DNA of 64,000 nt from Nonomuraea fuscirosea (GTDB lineage: Bacteria; Actinomycetota; Actinomycetes; Streptosporangiales; Streptosporangiaceae), in NCBI RefSeq assembly GCF_003001935.1, contig NZ_PVNG01000020.1:62001-126000 (forward strand), in the 5' to 3' direction. Under the pieces are notes generated by a model. It searched no databases. It saw only the letters and a program-made list of their open reading frames with translations, and was not told where the DNA came from. The position numbers and the translations under genes were made by a program. Every line of letters starts with the position of its first letter. The first letter of the stretch is position 1. Below are positions 48,307 through 56,568 of the stretch, piece after piece.

Positions 48307-48624
48307 ATGCGCGTCCGGGGCAATCCGAGAGCCCAGGTGGTGCGGATCGGCGCCCGGCTCGACGCCGGCACGTCGGCGGGAGTGCGTGAGCGGCTGCACG
48401 AGGCTCTGGACTCTGGCGAGGGTGACCTCATCCTCGATCTCTCCAAGCTGGAGATGATCGACGCGACCGGGCTCGGGGTGCTCGTGGGCGCGCATAGGCG
48501 CGCGCTGAGCGTGCAGCGCCGCCTCGTTCTTCGGGGGGTGCCACCGAGGATCATGCGGATACTCGCGGTGACCCGGCTGAATCGGGTGCTGCACGTGGAG
48601 GCTCCGGCGGCCGCGGTGGCCTGA
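48307..48624 (+). CDS. STAS-domain anti-sigma factor antagonist
   Basis: A 105-residue SpoIIAA/RsbV-like protein. The STAS fold shows RLDAGTSAGVRERLHEAL and LILDLSKLEMIDATGLGVLV; the phospho-acceptor position normally DSSG or DSTG reads DATG here, so Thr would be the phosphorylated residue. It probably releases a sigma factor from an anti-sigma kinase, but neither is encoded adjacent. ATG follows AGGAGG. A strong terminator follows 11 bases after the stop. Confidence 0.88.
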   Translation: MRVRGNPRAQVVRIGARLDAGTSAGVRERLHEALDSGEGDLILDLSKLEMIDATGLGVLVGAHRRALSVQRRLVLRGVPPRIMRILAVTRLNRVLHVEAPAAAVA

Positions 48625-48635
48625 TGTGACATATC

Positions 48636-48672
48636 GAGCGGGCGACGATCAGCCGTCGCCCGCTCTTTCTTT
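48636..48672 (+). terminator. Intrinsic terminator after the STAS gene
   Basis: Perfect 12-bp stem GAGCGGGCGACG / CGTCGCCCGCTC (48636-48647 and 48654-48665), loop ATCAGC, then TTTCTTT. Classic rho-independent terminator. Confidence 0.88.
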
Positions 48673-48737
48673 GGATAGACAAAATGGCGATTACGGATGT
48701 CCGATTGCGCAAAAGCGGAATGGCATTCTTGCCCCGG

Positions 48738-49361
48738 TCACGCGTCGCCGAGACTTCGGTTGAAGATGTGCACGGCCGCGGCCACCAACTCGTCGATCTC
48801 CGGTTGCTCTTCCGACAGGAGCCATTCGATCAGCAACTCTTGTAACGCCCCGACGACGCCGAGTGCCAGCAGCCGCGGATTCACCGGGACGGCCTGCGGG
48901 AAATCGGCGGAGGCGTCCTGCACCAGACGCGCGAACGCGTCCACCGCGCGCTGCCGCGACACCGCCAGGACATCACCCGATCTCCGCACTTCGACGTGCA
49001 TGATGCGGGCCCGCCGCCAGTCCGCGGTGGCGAACTCGATATAGGCGCGAATCCCCGCCTTGGCCCGTCCCTCGATCGAGGCCGGCGCCTCGTCCAGCGC
49101 CTTGGCGACGACCGCGAGGCTTTCCTCGACGCAGCGCTCGTGCAACGCCTGCAGCAGCTCCTCGCGCCCGCCGAAACATTCGTAGAAGGCGCGGTTGGAG
49201 ATCCGCGCCTCCGAGCACAGCCTTTCGATGGTCGTCGCCGCGAAACCTGGCTTCGCGTATAGCGTGTACGCGGCCGTCATCAGCCGCTCGCGTCTGTCCG
49301 CCAGCCTTTGCTCAGCCGACATTCCCCGGTAAGACCGGTTCACATTCCACCCGTCCAACAT
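48738..49361 (-). CDS. TetR family transcriptional regulator
   Basis: A 207-residue regulator from the chosen ATG. The N-terminal helix-turn-helix is RERLMTAAYTLYAKPGFAAT, TIERLCSEARISNRAFYECF, typical TetR. The C-terminal ligand domain (FATADWRRARIMHVEVRRSG onward) is an all-helical TetR_C-type fold. Start uncertain: ATG 49385 adds eight residues, and ATG 49322 would shorten it by thirteen; the HTH begins only after residue 20, so all are possible. It follows the aldehyde dehydrogenase gene by about 60 bases, with a palindrome in between, and probably controls it or itself. Confidence 0.85.
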   Translation of the reverse strand: MLDGWNVNRSYRGMSAEQRLADRRERLMTAAYTLYAKPGFAATTIERLCSEARISNRAFYECFGGREELLQALHERCVEESLAVVAKALDEAPASIEGRAKAGIRAYIEFATADWRRARIMHVEVRRSGDVLAVSRQRAVDAFARLVQDASADFPQAVPVNPRLLALGVVGALQELLIEWLLSEEQPEIDELVAAAVHIFNRSLGDA

Positions 49362-49391
49362 GATCGTGGCCCCCAGAGCACACAATTATGG

Positions 49392-49404
49392 ACGGATGAT
49401 CCGT
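49392..49404. promoter_or_regulatory. Palindromic operator candidate before the TetR gene
   Basis: ACGGAT-G-ATCCGT, a perfect 6+1+6 palindrome 30 bases before the TetR start, in the gap between the dehydrogenase stop and the regulator. Likely an autoregulatory operator. Confidence 0.4.
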
Positions 49405-49424
49405 TTTGGGAAAGGGCAAGAAGA

Positions 49425-50894
49425 TTATCTTTTACGTCGGCCGTGCAAGAACGTGACAAGCCTGATCAGCCGCTCAAGCTCGGCGGGGCCCCTGGTGAAC
49501 GAGGTCAGGTTCATGCCGGGCATGGCGAAGCGCTGCCGCGAGATCGCTTTGGGCCTGGCGAACTCCCGCAGTCCGTCGGCCCCGTGGATCCGGCCGAATC
49601 CCGAGTCGCCGATTCCGCCGAAGGGCAGGGCGGGCACCCCGGCGAAGGAGATGACCGAGTTGATCGCCGTCATGCCGCTGCGCATCCGGCGGGCCAGCTC
49701 CGTCGCGCGGCGGGCGTTGCGGCTGAAGACCGTGCCGCCCAGCCCGTACGCCGAGGCGTTGGCCAGCTCCAGCGCCTCCTGCGCGTCGCGGGTGCGGCGC
49801 ACGGTGATGGTCGGACCGAACGTCTCCTCGCGCACCGCGGGCGAGTCCTCGGGGACGTCCTCCACGATCACCGGATCGACGTACGGGGCCCGCACCGACG
49901 CGGGGCCGCCCGCGACCGTACGCCCCGACTTGGTGGCGTCGTCGATGTGCCGCTTGATGATGTCGACCTGGCCGGGCATCGTGATCGGGCCGTAGTCCTC
50001 GCCGGCCCTCACCTTTGTCACCCTTTCGGACAGCTCACGCATGAAAGTTTCATAGACGGCGTCGACGACGTAGACCCGCTCGACGCCCACGCACGTCTGC
50101 CCGGCGTTGGACAGGGCGCCCCACAGGCAGGCGTCGGCGGCGGCCGCGAGGTCGGCGTCGGCGTCCACGATGAACGCGTCCTTGCCGCCGCACTCGGCCA
50201 CGATGGGCGTGAGGTTCTCGGCGCAGGCCGCCATGACGCGCTTGGCCGTGGCGGTGGAGCCGGTGAAGGCGACCTTCCGCACCCTGGGGTCGGCGGCCAG
50301 CGCCGCGCCGGTCTCGCCGAGACCCGTGACGGTCTGGAACACCTCGTGCTCCGGGACCGACTCCCTGAACAGCTCGGCCAGCCGCACGCCGATGCCCGGC
50401 GTCAGCTCGCTGGGCTTGAACACCACGGCGTTGCCCGCGGCGAGCGCGTAGGCGATGGAGCCCATGGGAGTGAAGACCGGATAGTTCCACGGTCCGATGA
50501 CGCCGACGACGCCGAGCGGGAGGTATTCGAGCGTGGCCGCCAGGTTGAGGCCGATCATGCCGGTGGAGACGCGGCGGCGGCCGAGCACCTTGGCGGCGTT
50601 GCGGGCGGCCCAGTCGAGGTGGGTGATCGCCAGCACCACCTCAAGGGTGGCGTCGCCGACCGGTTTGCCGGTCTCCTGGTGCACGAGCCCGGTCAGCTCC
50701 CTGATGTGCCGGGTGAGGACCGCCTTGTAGTCGAGCAGCCTGCGCCTGCGCTCGGCGTGCCCCAGCCCGCCCCACCACGCGGCCGCCTCCTCCGCCCGCC
50801 CGACGGCCTCGTGCACGGTGTCGGGCGAGTGCTTGGGATGACTCCCGACGACCTCGCCGGTCGCCGGATTCAGTGAGTCGAACGTCGTCGTCAT
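49425..50894 (-). CDS. Aldehyde dehydrogenase family protein (succinate-semialdehyde-type)
   Basis: Oxidises an aldehyde to the acid with NAD(P)+. A 489-residue ALDH: PWNYPVFTPMGS and VFKPSELTP (cofactor site), FTGSTATAKRV, general base Glu234 in VAECGGKDA, nucleophile Cys268 in NAGQTCVG, and late motif EETFGPTITVRR. Best resemblance is to the broad succinate-semialdehyde/aliphatic group; the C-terminal GRIHGADGLREFARPKAIS fits coniferyl/aliphatic ALDHs. ATG 50894 is chosen over an upstream open extension because it matches ALDH N-termini and has a -10 TATCGT six bases ahead. Substrate unknown. Confidence 0.9.
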   Translation of the reverse strand: MTTTFDSLNPATGEVVGSHPKHSPDTVHEAVGRAEEAAAWWGGLGHAERRRRLLDYKAVLTRHIRELTGLVHQETGKPVGDATLEVVLAITHLDWAARNAAKVLGRRRVSTGMIGLNLAATLEYLPLGVVGVIGPWNYPVFTPMGSIAYALAAGNAVVFKPSELTPGIGVRLAELFRESVPEHEVFQTVTGLGETGAALAADPRVRKVAFTGSTATAKRVMAACAENLTPIVAECGGKDAFIVDADADLAAAADACLWGALSNAGQTCVGVERVYVVDAVYETFMRELSERVTKVRAGEDYGPITMPGQVDIIKRHIDDATKSGRTVAGGPASVRAPYVDPVIVEDVPEDSPAVREETFGPTITVRRTRDAQEALELANASAYGLGGTVFSRNARRATELARRMRSGMTAINSVISFAGVPALPFGGIGDSGFGRIHGADGLREFARPKAISRQRFAMPGMNLTSFTRGPAELERLIRLVTFLHGRRKR

Positions 50895-50906
50895 GTCGCC
50901 ACGATA
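50895..50906 (-). promoter_or_regulatory. Probable leaderless promoter of the aldehyde dehydrogenase gene
   Basis: On the minus strand TATCGT (50906-50901) is followed by six bases and then the ATG at 50894, the spacing of leaderless actinobacterial genes. No -35 is evident. Confidence 0.35.
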
Positions 50907-51196
50907 ATCCGGTAACTCCCTACTTACTAGGCCGCTGAAGCTCTCAGGGAGCAGGGGCGCGGCCGCCACGATGGGCCTGCACGCGCCTGATCGGGCCATG
51001 GAACGCCGCACAGGGGCAAGAGGTGCCCCTGGGGCATACCGGGACGACTCGCGCTCTCAGGGGCCGCTGAACCACGGAGGGGGCCCACAGGGCGCTCCGT
51101 CGCGGCGGGCCACCACTGAAGGGTCAGAGGGCGTTTCCCTGGAGGGCCCTCAGCCGGAGTGAGGCGGAAGGCCGGCCGCCGCGGAGCCGTAAAAGA
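50895..51196. other. Intergenic region without recognised gene (302 bases)
   Basis: Between the nucS stop and the aldehyde dehydrogenase start. Apart from the TATCGT element I see only GC-rich sequence with short open frames that show no protein-like composition, and no clear terminator with a T-run. Confidence 0.5.
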
Positions 51197-51859
51197 TCAG
51201 AAGAGGGTGGGATTCTCGGGTTCGATGCCGCGGAGAGCGTCGTAGTCGAGCGTGTGGCAGGAGATGCCGCGGTCGGTGGCGAGCACGCGGGCCTGGGGCT
51301 TGATCTCCTGGGCCGCGAAGACCCCGCGCACCGGTGACAGCAGCGGGTCGCGGTTGAGCAGCTCCAGATAGCGGGTCAGCTGCTCCACCCCGTCGATCTC
51401 GCCGCGCCGCTTGATCTCCACCGCCACCGTCGCGCCCGAGGCGTCCCGGCACAGGATGTCGACCGGGCCGATCGCCGTCATGTATTCGCGGCGGATGAGC
51501 GAGTAGCCGTCGCCCAGCGTCGTGATGTGCTCGGCGAGCAGCTCCTGCAGGTGGGCCTCCACGCCGTCCTTGATCAGCCCCGGGTCCACCCCCAGCTCGT
51601 GGCTGGAGTCGTGCAGGACCTCCTCCATGGTCAGGACCAGCTTCTCGCCGGTCTTGCCGTGGGTGACCGTCCAGGTGGCGCCGTCCTCCTTGAGCTTGCA
51701 CGGCGGATTCATCCAGTTGAGCGGCTTGAAGGCGCGGTCGTCGGCGTGGATGCTCACGCTGCCGTCCGCCTTGATGAGCACGAGCCTGGGCGCCATCGGC
51801 AGGTGTGCCGTGAGCCGTCCGATGTAATCCACGCTGCAGCGCGCGATGACCAGCCGCAT
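51197..51859 (-). CDS. nucS: Endonuclease NucS (mismatch endonuclease, EndoMS)
   Basis: Cleaves both strands at mismatches; the main non-MutS mismatch repair enzyme of actinobacteria. A 220-residue protein starting MRLVIARCSVDYIGRLTAHL, the hallmark N-terminus. Catalytic residues Asp134 (IGPVDILCRD), Glu148 and Lys150 (VAVEIKRRGE), then Gln160 and Tyr164 (VEQLTRYLELL). The C-terminal PTLF resembles the short motif that binds the beta clamp. ATG 51859 gives the family length; further upstream codons are not conserved. Implies absence of MutS/MutL in this genome (inference). Confidence 0.95.
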   Translation of the reverse strand: MRLVIARCSVDYIGRLTAHLPMAPRLVLIKADGSVSIHADDRAFKPLNWMNPPCKLKEDGATWTVTHGKTGEKLVLTMEEVLHDSSHELGVDPGLIKDGVEAHLQELLAEHITTLGDGYSLIRREYMTAIGPVDILCRDASGATVAVEIKRRGEIDGVEQLTRYLELLNRDPLLSPVRGVFAAQEIKPQARVLATDRGISCHTLDYDALRGIEPENPTLF

Positions 51860-51950
51860 GACCATCCACCTTAGTGCCTCTGGAAAACTGGACGCATGGC
51901 GTTTGAACGGGTGAGACCTACGGCTGGGCTCCTTCCACGATGAGTCCGCG

Positions 51951-52241
51951 ATGAGCCCCCGCCGCGCCCGCCGCAGGGAGTCCTCCCGTCCCTTCGGTTT
52001 CCCGACCGGCCTGGACAAGGTGGAGGAGTGGCCCGACGGCGAGTGGAAAGTCCGTATGCTCACCGGCGCCTCCTCCGCCAAGAACTACCGCTGCCCCGGT
52101 TGCGACCAGGAGATCCGCAGCGGCCAGCCGCACGTGGTGGCCTGGCCCAACTGGCCGGGCGGCGACGAGGAGCGCCGACACTGGCACCAGACCTGCTGGC
52201 GTAAGAGACTCGACCGCGGCCCCGGCCGCAGCCGCTACTGA
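51951..52241 (+). CDS. Small conserved Cys/His (zinc-ribbon-like) protein
   Basis: A 96-residue basic protein. After an Arg-rich start (MSPRRARRRESSR) it has KNYRCPGCDQEIRSGQPHVV and RRHWHQTCWRKRLDRG, a CPGC...HxxC arrangement typical of a single zinc site. I know similar small proteins beside nucS and a hydrolase gene in other actinomycetes, often labelled ATP/GTP-binding without support. The stop is eight bases before the hydrolase gene, so the two are cotranscribed. Nucleic-acid binding is plausible; function unknown. Confidence 0.75.
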   Translation: MSPRRARRRESSRPFGFPTGLDKVEEWPDGEWKVRMLTGASSAKNYRCPGCDQEIRSGQPHVVAWPNWPGGDEERRHWHQTCWRKRLDRGPGRSRY

Positions 52242-52249
52242 AGGGATCC

Positions 52250-52957
52250 ATGGTGGAGATTCGCGCGGCGACCGTGCTGCCCGCCCGGCGCGAGCCGATC
52301 GAACTGCACACGGGCGACGGATTGACTTTGGTCGGCGAGCTGGCTCAGCCGCTCGACCGCCCCCCGGTCGCCACGCTGGTGACCCTGCACCCGCTGCCCA
52401 CCCACGGCGGGTTCATGGACAGCCACGTCTACAAGAAGGCCGCCAACCGGCTGCCCGCGCTCGCCGACCTGGCCGTGCTGCGCTTCAACACCCGCGGCAC
52501 CTCCTCCGACAGGGGCACCTCGCAGGGGGAGTTCGACGGGGGCGAGGGTGAGCGGTTCGACGTGGTCGCGGCGCTGGAATACGCCGAATACCACGACCTG
52601 CCGCACGTGTGGGTGGTCGGCTGGTCGTTCGGCACCGAGCTGGCGCTGAAGTGGGCGCACGACCCGCTGGTGGAGGGCGCGATCCTGCTCTCGCCGCCGC
52701 TGCACAGGGCCAAGGACGCCGATCTGGACGCCTGGGCCCGTTTCGGCCGGCCGCTGGTGGCGCTGGTGCCGGAGTTCGACGACTACCTGCGGCCGGAGGA
52801 GGCGCGCACCCGGTTCGCCCGGGTTCCGCAGGCCGAGGTGATCGGGGTGGAGGGCGCCAAGCACCTCTGGGTCGGTGAACCGTACGTGCGCATCGCCCTC
52901 GACGAGATCGTCAAGCGGGTCAATCCGGCCGCTCATCCGCTCCCGACCGAGGTCTGA
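52250..52957 (+). CDS. Alpha/beta hydrolase
   Basis: A 235-residue serine hydrolase-like protein. Oxyanion region TLHPLPTHGGFMDSHV, RFNTRGTSSDRGTSQGEFDG, and nucleophile elbow GWSFGTE with Ser126. The acid is probably the Asp in VPEFDDYLRPEEA, and the His is in GAKHLWVGEP. The pattern fits the COG2945-type dienelactone-like hydrolase group. Cytosolic, no signal peptide. Cotranscribed with the small Cys/His protein. Substrate unknown. Confidence 0.87.
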   Translation: MVEIRAATVLPARREPIELHTGDGLTLVGELAQPLDRPPVATLVTLHPLPTHGGFMDSHVYKKAANRLPALADLAVLRFNTRGTSSDRGTSQGEFDGGEGERFDVVAALEYAEYHDLPHVWVVGWSFGTELALKWAHDPLVEGAILLSPPLHRAKDADLDAWARFGRPLVALVPEFDDYLRPEEARTRFARVPQAEVIGVEGAKHLWVGEPYVRIALDEIVKRVNPAAHPLPTEV

Positions 52958-53130
52958 CGGTTATCTCCCTGCCGGGTTCCGGACATGAAAGATATTTTGA
53001 GCACAATGCACAAAACTCTGGACCTCCGCCTCCGCCCAGGGTGAGAATCCGATCGTCAACCGAAGATCGTGGAGACGCCGGGTGAGCGCTGCTCGCGCGT
53101 AATGCTCCTGCTCAGCTTGGGTGGTCACGT

Positions 53131-56100
53131 ATGCGGGTCGTGCATGGACTGGTCGCGGCGGCGTTATCCCTCACCACCCTGGCGGTGGTGCGGCCGGTGG
53201 TGGCGGAGGAACGACCACAGACGACGCAGCCACCTCCCGACCGGGAGGTGGCCGCGGTCGCCCAGGCGCGCGGCGCCGGCCGGCCGGTCGAGATCGAGTC
53301 GATGCGCAGCGAGACCCGCACGGTCTTCGCCAAGCCCGACGGCACGCTGTCCATGGAGCTGAACGTCAGGCCCATCCGCGTGCGCAAGGACGACCGCTGG
53401 GTGCCCGTGGACACCACGCTGCGCCTGCGCCCCGACGGCGCCGTCGAACCGGTGGCCACGGCGGTCGGCCTGACCTTCTCCGGCGGCGGATCTGCCCCGC
53501 TCGCCCGCCTGTCGCGCGGCGCCAAGGCGATGCAGCTCGGCTGGACGGGCACGCTGCCCACCCCGACGCTCAAGGGCGACACCGCCACCTACGCCGAGGT
53601 CATGCCGGGCGTGGACCTCCAGGTCACCGCCGACGTGGACGGCTTCTCGCACGTCCTCGTGGTCAAGGACAGGGACGCCGCGGCGAAGCTGACCGAGCTG
53701 AACTTCCCGCTGTCCGCGACCGGCCTGACGCTGGAGTCGGACAAGGCGGGCAACCTGGAGGCCACCGACAAGAACGAGGGCACGATCTTCATCGCCCCCA
53801 CCCCCAAGATGTGGGACTCCGAGGGGATCTCCAGCCCGCAGGCGCTCAAGGAGGGCCGCTCGCCCGAGGCCCGCGAGGCCACGATGGGCGTGGAGCTGTC
53901 AGGCAGGCAACTGCGGCTCAAGCCCGACCGCGAGATGATGACGGACCCGAAGACGAAGTTCCCCGTCTACCTCGACCCCTACTTCTCGGCCGCGCGCAAC
54001 GCCTGGACCGCGGTCTGGAGCAACTGGCCCAACTCCAACTACCTCAACTCCAGCGACGTCGCCCGGGTGGGGCACGTGGAGTCGCAGAAGAACCGCACGT
54101 TCTACCAGATGAACACGGGCTCCACGATCCACGGCAAGCAGATCATCAAGGCCACGCTGCGGACGTACGAGACGTGGTCGTACTCGTGCAGTGCCCGCAA
54201 GGTCGAGGCGTGGGCGACCAACACGATCAGCAAGAGCACGACCTGGAACAAGCAGCCCGCCTGGGTCACCAAGCTCTCCACCGTGAACGTGGCCAAGGGC
54301 TGGGGCGCGTCCTGCCTGCCCGGCGGCGTCGAGTTCGACGTCACCCCGCAGGTCGTGGACGCCGCCGCCAAGAACTGGGCGAACGTCACCATCGGCCTGC
54401 GGGCCACCAGCGAGACCGACGTCTACGCCTGGAAGAAGTTCAAGAACAACCCGAGCCTGGTCATCGAGTACAACTCGCTGCCGACCGTCCCCGTGGCCGC
54501 CGACGTGTGGTCCGACCCGGGCGGCCCCTGCGTCTCGGGTGACGACCGGCCGGTCATCAGCACGCAGGCGCCCAAACTGTGGGCGAAGCTGAAGGACGCC
54601 GACAACTCGGTCAAGGGCCGCTTCGAGTGGTACAACGCCGACGGCACCAAGATCGGCGAGTACGTCACGCCGCTCGGCTCCACCGGCACCGCCTTCTCCG
54701 CGTCGATCCCGACCACCCTGTACGCCGACGGCCAGCTGATCCGCTGGCGTGTGCGGGCCGAGGACGGCAAGGCCAGCAGCGCGTGGAGCCCCTGGTGCGA
54801 GGCCACCGTGGACGCCACCGCCCCCGGCCGCGAGCCCCTGGTCTCCTCGCCCACCTTCACGGAGAACGGCTGGAGCGACGGCGTCGGCCTGCCCGGCACC
54901 TTCGCGTTCGGCCCGAACGGGATCACCGACGTGACCTCCTACGTCTGGGGCCTGGACACCACGCCCAAGACGGAGGTGGCGGCCGGCCAGGACGGCACGG
55001 CCACGATCGCGCTGACCCCGCGCCACGACGGCCCCAACGTGCTCGTCGTGCGCAGCAAGGACCGCGCGGGCCAGCTCGGCCCCATCCGCACCTACGTCTT
55101 CAACATCAACGCCGGCCGCGGTCCCAGCGGCCACTGGCCGATGAACGACGGCCAGGGCAGCGTGGCCGCCGACGCCACCGGCGCCCATCCCGCCACCCTG
55201 ACCTCGGCCACCTGGACGTCGGGCAGGACCGGAGGCGGGCTGAAGCTGACCGGCGGCTACGGCCAGACCGCCCGCCCCGTCATCGACACCAGCCGCAACT
55301 TCACCGTCTCCGCCTGGGCCAGGCTGAGCGGCAACGGCGCCACCGCCACCGCCGTCACCCAGGAGGGCGGCAGGACGGGCGCGTTCGCGTTGCAGTACTC
55401 CAAGGCCGACGACCGGTGGGCGCTGAGCGTGACGGGCTCCGACGCCGACGGCGCGGCCACCGTGCGGGCCAAGTCCGCCGCCGCGCCCCGGCTGAACGAA
55501 TGGACCCACCTCACCGGCGTCTACGACAGCGCGGCCGGCCAGATCTCGCTCTACGTGAACGGACGGCCGGAGTCCACGGTCGACGTTCCGCAACCATGGA
55601 ACGCCACGGGCCCCCTGACGATCGGCCGCGGAAAGGTCGGCGGGGCGGCTGCGGACAACTGGCAGGGAGACGTCGACGAGGTGCGCGCCTACGGCCGCGC
55701 CATGTTCGCCGACGAGGTCGCCGACCTGGTCAACAGCGCTGCCACGCTGGTCGGCCACTGGCGCCTGGACGAGGAGTCCGGCACCTCGGCGGCCGACTCC
55801 TCGGGCCGCGCCGGCGCGGCGACGTTGTCCGGAGCCGCCTCGTGGACGTCCGGCTGGCTGGACGGAGGACTGGCGCTCGACGGCGTCAATGGTTTCGCCC
55901 AGACGACCGCTCCCGCGGTCAACACCAGGAACGGCTTCACCGTCACCGCGTGGACGCAGCTCGACTACCTGCCCACCCGCGACACCGCGGCCGTGGCCCA
56001 GCCGGGCAGCCGGGCGGCCGGGTTCCAGCTCGGCTTCGACAAGGAGCAGGGCAGGTGGACCCTCGGGATGGCCGCCGCCGACACCGACACGGCCGCTCTC

Positions 56101-56385
56101 GTCCGCACCCGCTCCGACGCCATCCCGAACGCGCTGGAGTGGACTCATGTGGCCGGCGTGTACGACCCGCTGGCGGGCGAGTTGCGCATCTACGTCAACG
56201 GCCGCCTGTCCACCAGCACGATCACCGACCACCTGAGCGCCTGGAACGCCACCGGGCCGCTGCAACTCGGCCGGACCAAGGCCGCTGGGGCCTTCACCGG
56301 CTACTGGCCGGGGACCGTGGACGACGTCCGTACCTATGACGGTGTGCTGAGCGCCGAGCAGATCGCCCAGCTGGCCGCCCAGTGA
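53131..56385 (+). CDS. Secreted LamG-domain (concanavalin-like) protein with DNRLRE-type domain
   Basis: A 1084-residue exported protein. Signal peptide MRVVHGLVAAALSLTTLAVV, cleavage probably after VVA (about residue 25). About 40-280 is a beta-rich N-terminal region; about 280-480 resembles the DNRLRE domain (NAWTAVWSNWPNSNYLNSSD, SKSTTWNKQPAW); 490-680 holds Fn3-like folds. Two LamG domains follow (about 680-870 and 875-1080), each starting GHWPMNDGQG or GHWRLDEESG. Such N-terminal architectures often precede RHS toxins in actinomycetes; here the protein stops cleanly after LamG-2. Likely cell-surface glycan binding. ATG after GGGTGG. Confidence 0.82.
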   Translation: MRVVHGLVAAALSLTTLAVVRPVVAEERPQTTQPPPDREVAAVAQARGAGRPVEIESMRSETRTVFAKPDGTLSMELNVRPIRVRKDDRWVPVDTTLRLRPDGAVEPVATAVGLTFSGGGSAPLARLSRGAKAMQLGWTGTLPTPTLKGDTATYAEVMPGVDLQVTADVDGFSHVLVVKDRDAAAKLTELNFPLSATGLTLESDKAGNLEATDKNEGTIFIAPTPKMWDSEGISSPQALKEGRSPEAREATMGVELSGRQLRLKPDREMMTDPKTKFPVYLDPYFSAARNAWTAVWSNWPNSNYLNSSDVARVGHVESQKNRTFYQMNTGSTIHGKQIIKATLRTYETWSYSCSARKVEAWATNTISKSTTWNKQPAWVTKLSTVNVAKGWGASCLPGGVEFDVTPQVVDAAAKNWANVTIGLRATSETDVYAWKKFKNNPSLVIEYNSLPTVPVAADVWSDPGGPCVSGDDRPVISTQAPKLWAKLKDADNSVKGRFEWYNADGTKIGEYVTPLGSTGTAFSASIPTTLYADGQLIRWRVRAEDGKASSAWSPWCEATVDATAPGREPLVSSPTFTENGWSDGVGLPGTFAFGPNGITDVTSYVWGLDTTPKTEVAAGQDGTATIALTPRHDGPNVLVVRSKDRAGQLGPIRTYVFNINAGRGPSGHWPMNDGQGSVAADATGAHPATLTSATWTSGRTGGGLKLTGGYGQTARPVIDTSRNFTVSAWARLSGNGATATAVTQEGGRTGAFALQYSKADDRWALSVTGSDADGAATVRAKSAAAPRLNEWTHLTGVYDSAAGQISLYVNGRPESTVDVPQPWNATGPLTIGRGKVGGAAADNWQGDVDEVRAYGRAMFADEVADLVNSAATLVGHWRLDEESGTSAADSSGRAGAATLSGAASWTSGWLDGGLALDGVNGFAQTTAPAVNTRNGFTVTAWTQLDYLPTRDTAAVAQPGSRAAGFQLGFDKEQGRWTLGMAAADTDTAALVRTRSDAIPNALEWTHVAGVYDPLAGELRIYVNGRLSTSTITDHLSAWNATGPLQLGRTKAAGAFTGYWPGTVDDVRTYDGVLSAEQIAQLAAQ

Positions 56386-56391
56386 TCCATC

Positions 56392-56417
56392 GGGCGGAGC
56401 CCCTCGCGGCTCCGCCC
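56392..56417 (+). terminator. Hairpin after the LamG gene
   Basis: Perfect 10-bp stem GGGCGGAGCC / GGCTCCGCCC with a 6-base loop, seven bases after the stop. No T-run; GC-rich terminators without one are common in actinomycetes. Confidence 0.5.
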
Positions 56418-56470
56418 GGGTGATCCATCCCGGCGTGGAGCCTTCCCGGACGCCACTTGGCCGTCCATCC

Positions 56471-56501
56471 CCGGCGTGGAGTCCTCGCGGCTCCGCGCCG
56501 G
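56471..56501 (+). terminator. Second hairpin before the SDR gene
   Basis: CCGGCGTGGAG (56471-56481) pairs with CTCCGCGCCGG (56491-56501) with one wobble and a 9-base loop that repeats TCGCGG from the first hairpin. It probably reinforces termination. Confidence 0.35.
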
Positions 56502-56568
56502 TGGCGTTCCAGGGTCTGGTGTCATTAGAATCTTGTTCGGTTCTGGGGCGGTCGTCAGAGGAGGCGGC

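Noticed and set aside
50971..51162. Possible 63-codon gene between nucS and the aldehyde dehydrogenase gene
   Set aside because: Low-complexity Arg/Gly/Pro composition, no ribosome site and no similarity that I recognise.
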